From Inia geoffrensis (lineage: Eukaryota > Chordata > Mammalia > Artiodactyla > Iniidae): a DNA stretch of 64,000 bases. Numbering within the stretch: the first letter of the stretch is position 1; the number at the start of each line of letters is the position of its first letter. The DNA is taken from NCBI GenBank assembly GCA_036417435.1, contig CM070901.1, positions 64,228,501-64,292,500 on the forward strand, given 5' to 3'. The notes below the pieces were generated by a model. That model was given only the letters and a program-made list of their open reading frames with translations. It ran no database searches and had not been told where the DNA came from. Below, one piece after another: positions 10,275 to 21,480 of the stretch. The position numbers and the translations under genes are program-made.

Positions 10275-10560
10275 TACTTTCAGCTTCAAATAACAGAAAC
10301 CCAATTAACCTGGCTTAAATGGAAGTGGAATTTGTTTTTTTCCACATTATAAGAAGTCTGGGGGTAGGCAGTAGTGAGACTGTGCCGCGGCTCATCAATG
10401 CCATCAGCAATCAGGCTCTTTCCCTATTTCTTCTTTCCATCCTTAGCTCATAGACCTTTATCCTCACGGCCAAGAAAGGCTGCGCAGCTCAGCCTCACAA
10501 TCACATTCAAGGCAGGAAGAAGAAGAGGATAGGGCTAAAAAGGGAAGGATAGAAGGCCAA
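10275..10560 (+). mobile_element. ancient interspersed repeat, family not assigned
   Basis: AATAACAGAAACCCAATTAACCTGGCTTAAA followed by GAAGTCTGGGGGTAGGCAG is a recurring mammalian repeat pattern (taacagaaacccaactcaaactggcttaa ... agaagtccaggggta). A related start is seen at 57335. I cannot name the family with confidence. The boundaries are approximate. Confidence 0.5.
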
Positions 10561-12005
10561 AGAGTCAAAGCAGCTGAGTCTTTTCTCCTAGGAGCCACCC
10601 AGGGCCTTTCACTTTATCTCATTAAGTCAGATGGATAACCCTTAACAGTACAAATTGGGAGAAGGGGCATGAGCACATGGGTTGGGTCAGCCAAGCAACA
10701 GCAGTGCGGCAGCTTGGAAGCAAATGGCTTGGAGACCCTAGAGAAGAGAAGTAATAGAATGCCTTAGCATTCAATACTCTGAACCGGGGGTCATTGGCTT
10801 TTGTGTGATTTTGAATTTCTCTTCTGACCCTCTGTGCCAGAATGGGTATGTTACTTAACCTCTCTGTCCATGGGGTGATGTCTGCCTTGGCTATCTAGGA
10901 GTCCGCCTGTGAAGTGCAGGGGAAGTCAAATCCTAAGAGTGCCCCTATTTTCATTCTTTTTTTGCATTAGGATAAATTTTTTTGTGTTAATGAGTACACC
11001 TCTTTCTTCCTGATTTTTATGGTATTATTAAATTACTTTTGCCTGAACTGAGCCGAAAGGTGAACAGGATGTCAAAAAATGGTAACATGGACAGCTGTTA
11101 GCAACAGGGATGATTCCTTTGAAATGGAGTGGAAATAAGGTGCTAAGAGAAAAAGCCAGAAAGTCATCTCAACTTCTGCCGAACCGGGGGAAGGAGGCGT
11201 ATAGAACATTAACAAAGCTATTTAGTACTTTGCCCCAATCTGCTTTGCCACCCTTCTCTGCCTTGGGGTAAGAGAAGTGCCTTGCTTCACAGTTTTATTG
11301 GGAAAAGCACCCTCAATCATGTTGCTTTGTGGCAACTATTAATTGCTTCCTGAATTCAGACAGCATAAATAAAGTAGGTTGCCAGGGAGTGAATTACCCA
11401 GCGGATAAATGGTGGGTCATTAATGTAGTGTTGACCCTGAACCTGGAGGATGACGTGAGATCTACAAGAGCTCTCAGGAAATTTACCAGAACCCATTTCA
11501 GCTGGAGGTGATGTGTTTTAAATCCCTCTGTAATGCAATGAGGGGAATCAAATTAGATAATAGTTTGCAGAAATCTACTGGGCCTGGAGCCCCACTCAGA
11601 AGGATTTTATCCTCTTGTATTATCATACTTCACATTTTAGGACTATACCTGTGTTCCAGTGTCTTCCAGAATGGCTTGATTTTCTCCCATATGGTGAAAC
11701 TCAGAACTGACACATCTGAAATGCCTTGCTCTGTAGGTGTTCTCTGTGCCCCTGTTTTTATAGTTATTTTGTATTAATAAGTAAATTCCAATTTTGTCTT
11801 ATTCTGAAGCCCAAGATTTTAACCAATACAAAGAGAAGGGCAAGTTTAATATGTAAGTTTATCCATCCTCCTGCCTTCTTTGTGGCTTTCTCCTGTAAGA
11901 ATACGCAAGACTTCATTCCCCGGGTAGGTAAAACATAGTCGGAATAGTTGGAGTGTGTGTATTAATTGTATTTCTGGGTATTTGTATTTATATAAGCCTT
12001 AAAAA
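10561..12005. other. unique non-coding DNA
   Basis: No repeat or exon was recognised in about 1.4 kb. The stretch 11330-11500 is free of low-complexity sequence and looks like single-copy DNA. Open frames are under 90 codons. Confidence 0.5.
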
Positions 12006-12017
12006 CTAGAATTGGAG

Positions 12018-12215
12018 GGCTTCCCTGGTGGCGCAGTGGTTGAGAGTCCGCCTGCCAATGCAGGGGACACGGGTTCGTGCCCCGGTTCGGGAAGATCCCA
12101 CATGCCGCGGAGCGGCTGGGCCCGTGAGCCATGGCTGTCCGGAGCCTGTGCTCCGCAACGGGAGAGGCCACAACAGTGAGAGGCCCGCGTACCGCAAAAA
12201 AAAAAAAAAAAAAAG
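12018..12215 (+). mobile_element. CHR SINE (GC-rich form) with perfect target duplication
   Basis: The element starts GGCTTCCCTGGTGGCGCAG and has a Pol III A box (TGGCGCAGTGG at 12029-12039), a B box (GGTTCGTGCC at 12072-12081) and a 19-nt A tail ending near 12214. The target duplication CTAGAATTGGAG is perfect at 12006-12017 and 12216-12227. Relative to the 17831 copy it lacks about 13 nt just after GAGCCATGGC. The clean tail and perfect duplication suggest a fairly young insertion. Confidence 0.97.
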
Positions 12216-12227
12216 CTAGAATTGGAG

Positions 12228-15200
12228 CTGTTTGGGGGTTTCATTTCTTTACTCTCCTCACTCTGCCTGGGTTCCACAAAGTCAGAGCACCCTCGAGGAA
12301 CAGAATAATTAACAATGGTTGAGGACTGTGTGTGATGTACATGCTGAGTACATGGTGATAAGGTGGGCGGGGCCAGAAATATAGGAGAGAGGTCACTTTC
12401 TTCTTGGGCATTTACAAGCATCAATTCCATAAACGATCCTATCAGGGTAGTTTTTTCTTGAGTTTTTTTTTCCTCTTCTGGTTTTTCTAAACTCACTTTC
12501 ACTGAACCAGATCCTGATCAGGAATGTAAATATGCCAAAGGGGAAGGGGCACCTCAGTCCTGGTGAGGGTAGCAGGAGGGAAGGTAGAGGCCTTGCCTGG
12601 GCCCCGGGTGCACCTTGGGACCCAGGTGCTGACTCCTGCCGGCTGCTGGACTTCCCTCAGCCTCTACCTTCTGCACGTCCATTTTTCCTTGTGCTGTAAA
12701 AGGACAGACACATCTGGCTCCACTGCCAGCTGCATGTGTGGAACTCAGGCGTCCCTGGGAGCCCCACCTGCATGTGCATGCAAATAGGGGCAGATTAACA
12801 TTAAAGATTCCTTCCTCTGGCTCCACTACCTATGTGGGACCTTTAGGACCCTGCAACTCTCCTCAGGCCCCTCCACATCCCCAAGGCACACACTCCAAAG
12901 TATTTCTGCCTGTGGCTGCACCGCCTGTCAGCCCCGGCCTCCAAGCAGAATTCTCCCGACCTCTCTGTCCTGTTCCAGCTCCCCCCTGCATGAAGCATCT
13001 TGAGGGAGAGTCACAGTCCCTACTGCCAAGGGTGTCTACTGGGAGGCTGCTGGTGTGGGTCCCAAGAGGCGGTGCCAATCCTCAAGGTGACGTGGGGTGA
13101 TGGTTTCACGCGGAAGCGGGTGTTGTGCTCTGTCCCTGGGCCCTGAGGCAGCAACACTCGTGCTCGCAGCCCTCTCCACTCTGTCCTTACCCATCTCCCC
13201 GTCAGCTCTCAAAAGAAGTTCTTGGGGCTGGGAAGGGGCAGATGCTGTGTGACCCCTTCTGTTGCCCAGTGTCTGCCTGTCTCTCTCTCAGACCTGTGTG
13301 TGGTCTCTCTGTCTCTTTCTCTCTGTCACACACACACTTGTACATACACAAGACAAAAAACCCACCATAAATGACTAAGCCACACAACTAGAAAAGAAAA
13401 ACCTTCCATTTTTTAATCAGGAAACGAAACACCCCATGCCGCCATGCCACACAAATAGACTGTGGGTGACGGGTGTCTGGTCCTAACAGCCTGACTGATT
13501 ATGGCCCTGCTTTGAGAGACAGACAGCGGGTCCTCACCTGAACAGCTCTCATCTGCCTCCTGTGAGTGTATCTGAGGCACTACCATGGAGAATAGCCCTG
13601 TAAGAATTTCCATTTTCAGAACTCTTGATTTAAACCCACTACTGCTGAGAGGGGCACTCCTTGAATACTTTTTAGGCAATATCGTGGTGAGGATTAACTC
13701 TCAGCTGTTGGAGTCAAGGTTTTCTAGGAGAGGGGCAGAGGTACTTGGTGGGTCACACGTGTCAGGAGATGCGTCAGGAGCGCACGGGACTCTCCAGAGC
13801 CTCTTGTACCTCCTTAGTGGTTTTGAGTTTCCGCCAAGGGCCCCTGCCAGCTAGAGGGGCCAGATCTCGACGCTGTCAAGCGAGTAAGTACAGGATGGGG
13901 AAACCCTGTTCTGTGCTTCAGACCAACACAGAGTCAGGGTGACAAGGATTTAGTTTTACAGTGTTGGATTAAGGACCAAATACAAGTTGACTTGGATAAT
14001 TTTCTCCTTGCTGGCTCCTTAGCTACAAGTAATTTATTCTAACCTTCTTCCATAATGCCAATTACAGCTGTTAGCACATACTTCAAAGGCAGGATTCAAA
14101 ATACAAAGCTATGGTTAGGATTTCCTGCTCTGATATCCCAGGGGGCTTTAAACCAAGGTTGAAGTTGGTGGAGATGAAAGGGAGTGGGGCTTTCCTCAGT
14201 ATTCTTTGGTTAGTGTGGATGTTGGGGGAGCTTAGGAAGGGTGGGTAGAGCCAGCCCAAAGAGGGTGTGGCCAGAGGCAGGACCATTCAGGAGTTGTGGA
14301 TGTGGCCTGGGGTGACATCGCCTTCCTAAACGTAAAGCCTGTGGTTTACCAGAACCCTGATTTTCACTAAACAGGGAGGGGTAGAGAGCACAATGAAAGG
14401 CGAAGATGAAGAAAGAAAACAGGGCTATTAAGAGACAATTAATTGATAGACATGTCTTGTTGGACATGTCAAGAGGGGCAAACAGTGGGACTCCTGGCTG
14501 TCCTTTCTAGGGCAGGATTTCTGATCAGTCACTTAACCTGGGGGACGGGTGACAGAAAAGGGAGCTGTGTAGCCAGTCCATCAGGAGCCTCCGGGGTGTT
14601 GGTGTCCAGGGCTTCTGTCTGGGAGGAGGGGAAACTGCCTGTGGTCACTGTGCCACTAGCTGGCGTGAGATGGACACCATGGACTGTTATCTGCCGGCTG
14701 TGCCCTTAGTCCAATCATGCTCGTAATTATTGGGTGCTTGTTGTGGGGAAAGGCAACAGGCTTGTCCACTGGAGAAAAGAGAAACTGCCAGTCTTGTATA
14801 AAGGGAGGAGGTCCTAGAGGTCTTGTGGGTCTGGAAACCATGGGCATCTGTGCTCTTTGGTCAATCACTGAGAGGCTAAAGAAAAGAGAAAAGGGAGTGA
14901 ATCTCAGAATGGGAGGTAAAACAGAAGAATAAAGGTATTGGGAGAAAAAAATATTTTTTAAAGGTAGAGCAAAAACTAGAAGGAGTAAATGAAGAGAAAA
15001 GGAAGCTGAGAGGCAAGGAAGGAAAGCAAGATGCAGGACCAGCTAGTAAGGGGGCCGCTCTGTTCTCTAACCTTCGGTTGCTGTACCCTGTCTCTTGTCG
15101 GATCATCAAACCAGGAGAGGGTGACTTAGGAAAAAGCTACCACTGACCCGGAGGTACCCTGCACTTAAAATGCAAGCACAAAACCAGGGTTGCTTGAGCC

Positions 15201-16340
15201 CATTTTAAAGCATCCTGGGCCGTTTGATTCTTAGAGGCTGACTCAACGAAGCCCTGTATCCCTTTGGCTGTGCTCACTACTTTGGCCTCCAAGGGACAAG
15301 CTGACAGTGTGTTCTGAAGCTCAGAAGAAAGCATGTGGTGTCTGTTCCTGACCCCCACCCCCCAACGCATCTCCCACACAAATGGCTGAGACAGTATTTA
15401 TTTCTCACGGAGGTGTCAGCTTGTGGAGATGTTTGCTGCCTCGTTTAGGCGATGGCTTGTGTCCTCTCTCTGTTTGCTGTTAACCCTCCCTCTCGTGGCT
15501 GTGGGCTGAGGGCTGGCCCCGGCCAGTTCTGCCTTAACCCCTCATTGCCTGCATCGCATCGCCTCACTGCACAGTCCAGCCCTGGCTTGTGAGGGCAGAG
15601 ATGGCAATCAGAGGATTCCTCCAGTGATTTTTTTCTTTTATCTTAGATGTAAAAAAAAAGGAAAATGTTGAGATTTTCTAAAGAAGGCTTTTCCAGCTTC
15701 CTAATAAATAAGACTTAGCTGTCATGTATGCTCCCATGAGACTGACTTGTGCTCTCTGCCTCTGTGGACTCACCTGGCCTCTGGCTTCTCTTGGGTTTGA
15801 CCAGAAAGAGGCGATGATAGAAGAACTGAGGCCAAAAGGAGAGGCTGGGTATTTATCCCCCTGACTCCATCCTTCTACAGCCCTGACATGTTGGCTCTGT
15901 CCTTTCACCAAAGGCATAGCTGCTGTCAGGTGTGCTTTTCACACAGCTCTCTGGGTGCCCGTAACTGCTTCCTCTCCTCCACCCAACCCCAACCCCCAGG
16001 CCTAGGGATGGGCATGCTCCCTGAAGCTCCCAGCCCTGGGCTACTGTGCCATCCTCGGCTGCTTTCCTTAAACCCTATCCCACACCATTGTAAATAGTCC
16101 TTCTGAAAACTCTTCGCTGTTACCTAACCCAACAGCAACAAAGAGGAGAGTATACGTGTGTTTGCCCAAGTATGAGGTTGGTCAGTCATTTCTAAAATGG
16201 TTCCTGACACTAGGCAACTTCTTCTGTCAGTTTTGTCCGGCTTTTTCTAAATGAAAATTTACGCATGAGTTGGGGTAAGGAACGGAGGAGGTGGGCTTCT
16301 AGAGTTTAGGATATGTGTACCCCTGATGTCAACCTGCTGG
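12228..16340. other. 4.1 kb of DNA without recognisable repeats
   Basis: I recognise no transposable element in this span apart from short low-complexity patches: CT-rich with (CA)n at about 13280-13340, and A-rich at about 14920-15000. Frames reach 120 codons in the GC-rich part at 12560-13100 but overlap on both strands and show no domain. It is the longest repeat-free stretch of the window. Confidence 0.45.
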
Positions 16341-16357
16341 GCCATTCAGCTGGGATG

Positions 16358-16550
16358 CAGGGCCAGCTTCATGGGTGTGGGACTCGTGCAGTCACGCAGA
16401 GCCGTGTGTTCAGGAGGGTCCCACATTTGGTTTAACTCTTTGCTGTCCCATCTTGAAATTCTTAATAATTGTCTATAATTATAATTCTTAATTTTTATAA
16501 TCCTTGCATTTTCACTCTATCATGGGACCCCATAAATTATGCTGGTCCTG
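16358..16550 (+). mobile_element. hAT-like MITE
   Basis: The ends form a short inverted repeat: CAGGGCCAGC at 16358-16367 and GCTGGTCCTG at 16541-16550, one mismatch in ten. The inside carries CTTGAAATTCTTAATAATTG and GGGACCCCATAAATTATG, blocks of a common non-autonomous hAT-type repeat. The flanking 8-mers CTGGGATG and CTGGTATA are partly alike, as expected of a decayed 8-bp target duplication. Confidence 0.7.
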
Positions 16551-16785
16551 CTGGTATAAACTTGCCTATGGACTCTATCTTGTCTCCAACTGGCATAAGT
16601 TGAGCATGACTCATCCTCTGACAGCCATGGGGATATAAGGCTGCAACTAGAGTGTCATTTCTTCAGAAGACTTTTTTATTCCCCCCGCTGGTATGTAGCC
16701 GCTGTGAGATAGAGAGCAACCATTGAAAGATGATTCCTCTGTATTTTGTTCAGTCTCCTTTTCTCCACTTAAAAGTCTGAGTATA

Positions 16786-17225
16786 AGTTCCCATTATTTA
16801 CTGCTGCGTAGCAAATCACCCCAAAAGTTAATGGCTTGAAACTATAGCTGTTTGTTTTGCTAATGAATTTGCAAGTTGGGTAGGGCTCAGCAAGGATGGT
16901 TTGTTGCTGTTGGATGTGATGTCTGTCGGCTGGGATGGCTCAGCTGGAGACAGAGGACCTGTTTCCAAGATGGCTCACACATATGGCTGGCAGGTTGGTG
17001 CTGGCTCTTGCCAGGGGGCTCAGCTGGGGCTGTTGGCCACGGGGCCTGATTCCTCTCCACGTGGGCCTCTCCACACAGGGTTGCTTGGGCTTCCTTACAG
17101 CATGGTGGCTGGTTTCCAGGCATGAATGATCCAAGAAACAGGAAGTGGAAGCTGCCAGTATTAAAATCTGTACCCAGAAACTGACATGGTGTGACTCCCA
17201 TGGTCACTTTTACTGTCACAGTGCC
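16786..17225 (+). mobile_element. ancient interspersed repeat, family not assigned
   Basis: TTTACTGCTGCGTAGCAAATCACCCCAAAAGTTAATGGCTTGAAAC matches a frequent mammalian repeat start (attgctgtgtaacaaaccaccccaaaactcagtggcttaaaac). The body holds the GGCTCAGC and GGGCTCAGCTGGGGCTG motifs typical of it. The copy at 23435 appears to be the same family. I cannot assign a name with confidence. Confidence 0.6.
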
Positions 17226-17815
17226 CACCCAGATCCATGGTGAGAAGATATAGTCCCAGCTCTTGATAGGAAGAGAGTCAAAGAATTTACGATCAGATAT
17301 CTTTAATCTTCCACAGTAAGCATACTTATTTTATATATGATAAAATTCAAGGCAACAACGCAATGAAATCTTTCTCAGGACAACCGCAAATCTGGGGCAG
17401 AGCTGGACTCAGTGCCTGTAAGCTCCTGATTTCCCAGACTGTGCTCTCTCTAGCATATCTTACTGCTATTTTGCATAATCTAATAAACGGTAATAACTCT
17501 TCTCTGTCCTTGTGGCCCCATTTTTCAACCTCTAAAGCACATTAGAATAGTCGTAAGGGAGATATTCCAGTACTTTTGTTTTGAAGTGCTGAAACAGAGT
17601 CTAGGCATTTAGAAAACAAAGGAAAACACCAAAACCGTAAAAATAGAAGCAGTTCTCGTTTGTCTTGGTTGATTAAGTGATGTGGGGAGGATGTAACAGC
17701 ACATGGTAAACTCATGTTATAGTGGCAAAGTGGGTAGCCCAGGACCACCTGCTTGAATGCCCATGATGGTACTAGGAGGCCCCTTGTGGGCCACTTTGAA
17801 GCTATAAGTTAAGAT
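17226..17815. other. unique non-coding DNA
   Basis: No repeat, exon or RNA gene was recognised. Confidence 0.5.
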
Positions 17816-17830
17816 TAAAGGCTCTTGGGG

Positions 17831-18048
17831 GGCTTCCCTGGTGGCGCAGTGGTTGAGAGCCCGCCTGCTGATGCAGGGGACACGGGTTCGTGCCCCGGTC
17901 TGGGAAGATCCCACATGCCGCGGAGCGGCTGGGCCCGTGAGCCATGGCCCCTGAGCCTGCGCGTCCGGAGCCTGTGCTCTGCAACGGGAGAGGCCACAGC
18001 AGTGAGAGGCCCGCATACCGCAAAACCAAAAACAAAACAAAAAACAAA
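17831..18048 (+). mobile_element. CHR SINE (full GC-rich form) with perfect 15-bp target duplication
   Basis: The element starts GGCTTCCCTGGTGGCGCAG, has an A box (17842-17852), a B box (GGTTCGTGCC at 17885-17894), the complete middle including CCTGAGCCTGCGCG, and a mixed A-rich tail (AACCAAAAACAAAAC). TAAAGGCTCTTGGGG is perfectly duplicated at 17816-17830 and 18049-18063. It is the best reference copy in this window, and Pol III promoter boxes look intact. Confidence 0.98.
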
Positions 18049-18063
18049 TAAAGGCTCTTGGGG

Positions 18064-19904
18064 AGCTCTCAGGCCTCATGAATGGCATGCCACACACTGT
18101 GCCCTCTGAGAAGCTCCTGGGGGAGTCGGGTCTTATGGCAACAGTTGCCTCCCATCCTCTTTCAAAGAGCTTGGGTACCTTTGTGCTGATGGAGCCCAAA
18201 GATGAAGAGCTCACTTTCCCAGGAGCCTCCGGGGCAATCATACCTTTATCCTTCTCCCCCAGTGCAGGGTCTACAGATTAGAACTTTCCCAGCCCAGGGT
18301 GTTAGCCCTTAATCTTTGATGACAATTCTGGGAAAGAGATTGATGATCTCCAAACTCTGGAGTGTACGGCCCTTTGTTGTGGTACTTGGGATACCTGTTC
18401 TATCTTCAGGCATGTCTATGCAGTAACTGCAGGGACATGAAGTAGTTAAGAGCTAGCTAGTGGACCTCCACATCTGTCAGTTATAGTAGTACCTGGGGTT
18501 CTGAGGGACAGGGTACTCCTGTCCTGCCATCTCTTAGGTGGAAGCAGAATGGGCTTGAGAACTTCCATTGGTTTCAGAATCCAGTTGAGTATAGGTTTCT
18601 TGCCACACAAATCCACGTGAAGCTGGGAATGTGATATAAGGATGACTGGGCCCAAGACTGTTTTTACACATAGGGATACTTTTCATGTGATTATGAACCT
18701 CTGATAAAGTGCTTATCACTTCAGGCCTACGTGCCTCTCACGTTGAAAAACTCAGATGAATAGAGACACTTTTATTCTGACCACTCTGATTCCAGCCAGG
18801 CATTCCTAGGGAAGAGTAAGGGACCCCGGGGAGAGAAAAAATGTGAATCCTGTTGATTGCAATGCTTAGTTCTTGGGATTCCATTACATCTGCGGAGGAG
18901 ATTCCAGATAAGTCTTAAACTCCTAGAATGTCAGAGGAAGTGGGAAAGTCGGAATAGAAAGAGACCCCCAGATTTGGGGGACGTTATAGCAAATAATGTC
19001 AAAACGGCAGCTTTTGTATAAAAAGTTCTCTCCCTGTCCTGTGGATGATTAGATTTATCCAAGATTATTCTAGGAGTCATAATCAAATACAATATCTTTT
19101 CCCAAGTCCTCGTTCACATAGCATCCCGTCTGTATTACCAGGTACCTAAGTCTGTGCAGATGAAATGTGCTGAGCTCTCCCAACTCTTGGTTCTGCCATT
19201 CAGTTGTAATTACTTTCCAACCGACCTCAGTGACCCACACCGCATACCTGCATGACTCCCCAAATCATTCACTAGGATGTGACAAGACCAAAAATACAGG
19301 GGCAGAGAGAAGGAAGGGAGGGAGAGGGAAGGTGTGTGGGCCACATCTGCACCTCTGCCCTGTTGGCTGCAGGGCCCCTCCGTTAATTGTTCATTTTACA
19401 CAGGCACTGATCTGCTTTGTCTCCAGTTCCCTCGGGGTTGTGATGATGTCCGGGTACCCTTGATAACTCACTTTGATGTACTGCTCCATCTTGGGTGCCC
19501 TGTGGATTTTGAGGGAGGCAGCTTTGAGTTTGAAATGCTCCATCTGGTGACTTTCTATTAAGTAAGAAACCAAAGGAACAGGCAAAGGAGGTGCTTCTTA
19601 TCCTCTTGCCCTCCTCATTTATTTTATAACTTGAAGCATGCCAACTCTTCCCATCCTGGAAGAGAGCTTGGGTGGGGAACAAAGTGAGGATGAGCAAGAG
19701 ACCAAGTCTGGGTTGCAAAGCAAGTATCATAGTCACCCATCACTGGGGAAGAATTTGAGTTTATACTGCATAAAGCTAGGATGAATCGGTGGGGCATCAA
19801 GGGTCCTTGCCTTCAAGAAACTAACAGGCCACTGTAAGGACCAAGAGTCTAGAGAGCCTGGAACTCTGTGAACCAGGCAGAGAGCAATAGCCTTTGGTCA
19901 CCAG
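18064..19904. other. unique non-coding DNA
   Basis: No repeat or exon was recognised. A purine-rich GGAAGGGAGGGAGAGGGAAGG patch lies at about 19310-19332. Frames reach 117 codons on the minus strand at 19383-19736 without any domain. Confidence 0.5.
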
Positions 19905-20060
19905 ATCAGGATTCATATGATCACTGCCACTTACAGGTAGTAGAGCTTTGGGCAACGTCTTGTATTCCTGAGGCTTTTGTTCATCTGTAAAATGGGGAGA
20001 ATATTTGTGCCATGAGAGTGTTGTGACTATCTGACACATCTTTGAGAAATGACCATTCAG
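19905..20060 (+). mobile_element. MIR SINE
   Basis: CTGCCACTTACAGGTAGTAGAGC, then CATCTGTAAAATGGGGAGAAT, is the MIR core in sense orientation. Confidence 0.8.
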
Positions 20061-21309
20061 TGTAGGTAGACAAGCATTTTTCTCACTTCTGTTTCTTTTT
20101 TCTCATTGAGGCAGCAAGATCGGATATGTCTTCTCTCTGGGCCTTTACAATGCGGTGATTTTTGCAGAGTTTGGATGCTGTGGTTTGGTTTGCCAAGACC
20201 AGCCCCCTACCACCAAGTTTCTAGCTCCAGACAAAAAGAAGTGATGGCTCCCATGGGTCATGGGGAAGGTGGATCGTTCACTGGTCTTCTTGAGCACCTG
20301 GCAATGTCAGATGCCCAGCAGTTTCGGATTCTTCCCTGGGGAGGCTTCTGAGAGCCATGCAGGGAGTGCAAATTACCCTGAGAGTTTATAGCAGGAGATG
20401 AACCTACAGGAAGAATTGGGTGGAACTTGGCTAGAGGCGGGGGGGGGGGGGGGGGGGGGGGGGGTGCGGGGGCAGGGAGTGTTCCTCCAGGGAAAGGGGA
20501 AGAAGCCATCATGCAGACCATTGTTGCTATTGTTAGATCCAAGGCAGAAGGCCTGGGAGAAGATCACAGAGTGCCCTTGCATCTTGGACTGAGAGGTAAC
20601 AAATGAGCTGACAGTCTGCCCTCCAGCCCCCCACCAGGACTTCTTGGTTTTGCCACTGGGAGCTCTTGCTAGGCAGCGATTCCTTCCCTGCCAGGTTTTT
20701 GTTATTAAAGTTGATCCCATGTATCAGAGAGTGGAAAGCAGGCCTTGGAAGTCAGCATCCAAGTGGGATTCGAGGCCCTCTATAGCAGCGTGTGCCAAGG
20801 GCTGGGGGTGGGGACGTGCGGCGAGCTCTCCACTCAGCATCCAGGAGCGAGCCCTCAGCATCATTCACTCTGTCAGGGTATCTCGGTGGTAATCACTTCC
20901 AAATGGCTGTGGGGTGGGGAGGGGGCTCCCCTCCAATCACCCAAGGAATGCCTTGACTCAGGACGGAAAGGGAGGTTTTCCATAAGCAGCTCTTCTTTCC
21001 AAAGGGGATGGAGGGTAGAATATGAGACGCCTGTGAGCCTCTCTCAGTGTCATCTAGAATACTATCCATGTGAACAGAATGAAGGGGGAGGGAACGATCA
21101 TCGAGGGTAGTGTCAGGTCCCATCATCTGACCTGGGAGGTGCTTTTAGGATGAGCAGCTCACCCCTCTAGAAACAACCACTACATCTTGAGCGTCTTCTG
21201 GGTGGAGATTGTAAGAGTGTGTGCATGTCTCTACATGATAGACAGGTGCTGTACAAGTCACCTGTCATACACATACGGACCAGAGCTGGAGAACATAGTG
21301 CAAGGGAAT
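20061..21309. other. unique non-coding DNA containing a long G run
   Basis: Apart from the homopolymer G run at 20439-20464 and a paired CAGGTG/CACCTG motif at 21241-21266 I see no element. Frames are under 125 codons and without domains. Confidence 0.5.
20439..20464 (+). repeat. (G)26 homopolymer
   Basis: Twenty-six consecutive G residues are followed by TGCGGGGGCAGGG. G homopolymers this long are rare in mammalian genomes. The run could form G-quadruplexes and is also prone to sequencing length error. Confidence 0.95.
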
Positions 21310-21480
21310 CCAAATCACCTATCTGGGTGACCAAACCTGCACTGTTCCACTAGCTATGTGATTTTAACCGAGTCACTTAACCTTGCGATGCTTCGATTTT
21401 TCTTACCTGTAATGTAGGGAGTATAATGTCTGTTTGGTAGAATTGTTGCCAGGACTCAGTAACAACACTTGGCAGAAAGT
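21310..21480 (+). mobile_element. MIR SINE
   Basis: CACTAGCTATGTGATTTTAACCGAGTCACTTAACC, then TTACCTGTAATGTAGGGAG, is the MIR core in sense orientation. Confidence 0.8.

Noticed and set aside
12029..12081. A tRNA gene, because of clear A and B boxes
   Set aside because: The boxes belong to a tRNA-derived SINE with an A tail and target duplication; the tRNA cloverleaf cannot be completed.
17717..18241. 174-codon minus-strand frame and similar frames at 9103-9504, 9815-10180 and 11999-12502
   Set aside because: They all share the same RASHCCGLSRC / GHEPVSPA type peptides because each reads through a CHR SINE. Similarity between them reflects the repeat, not a protein family.
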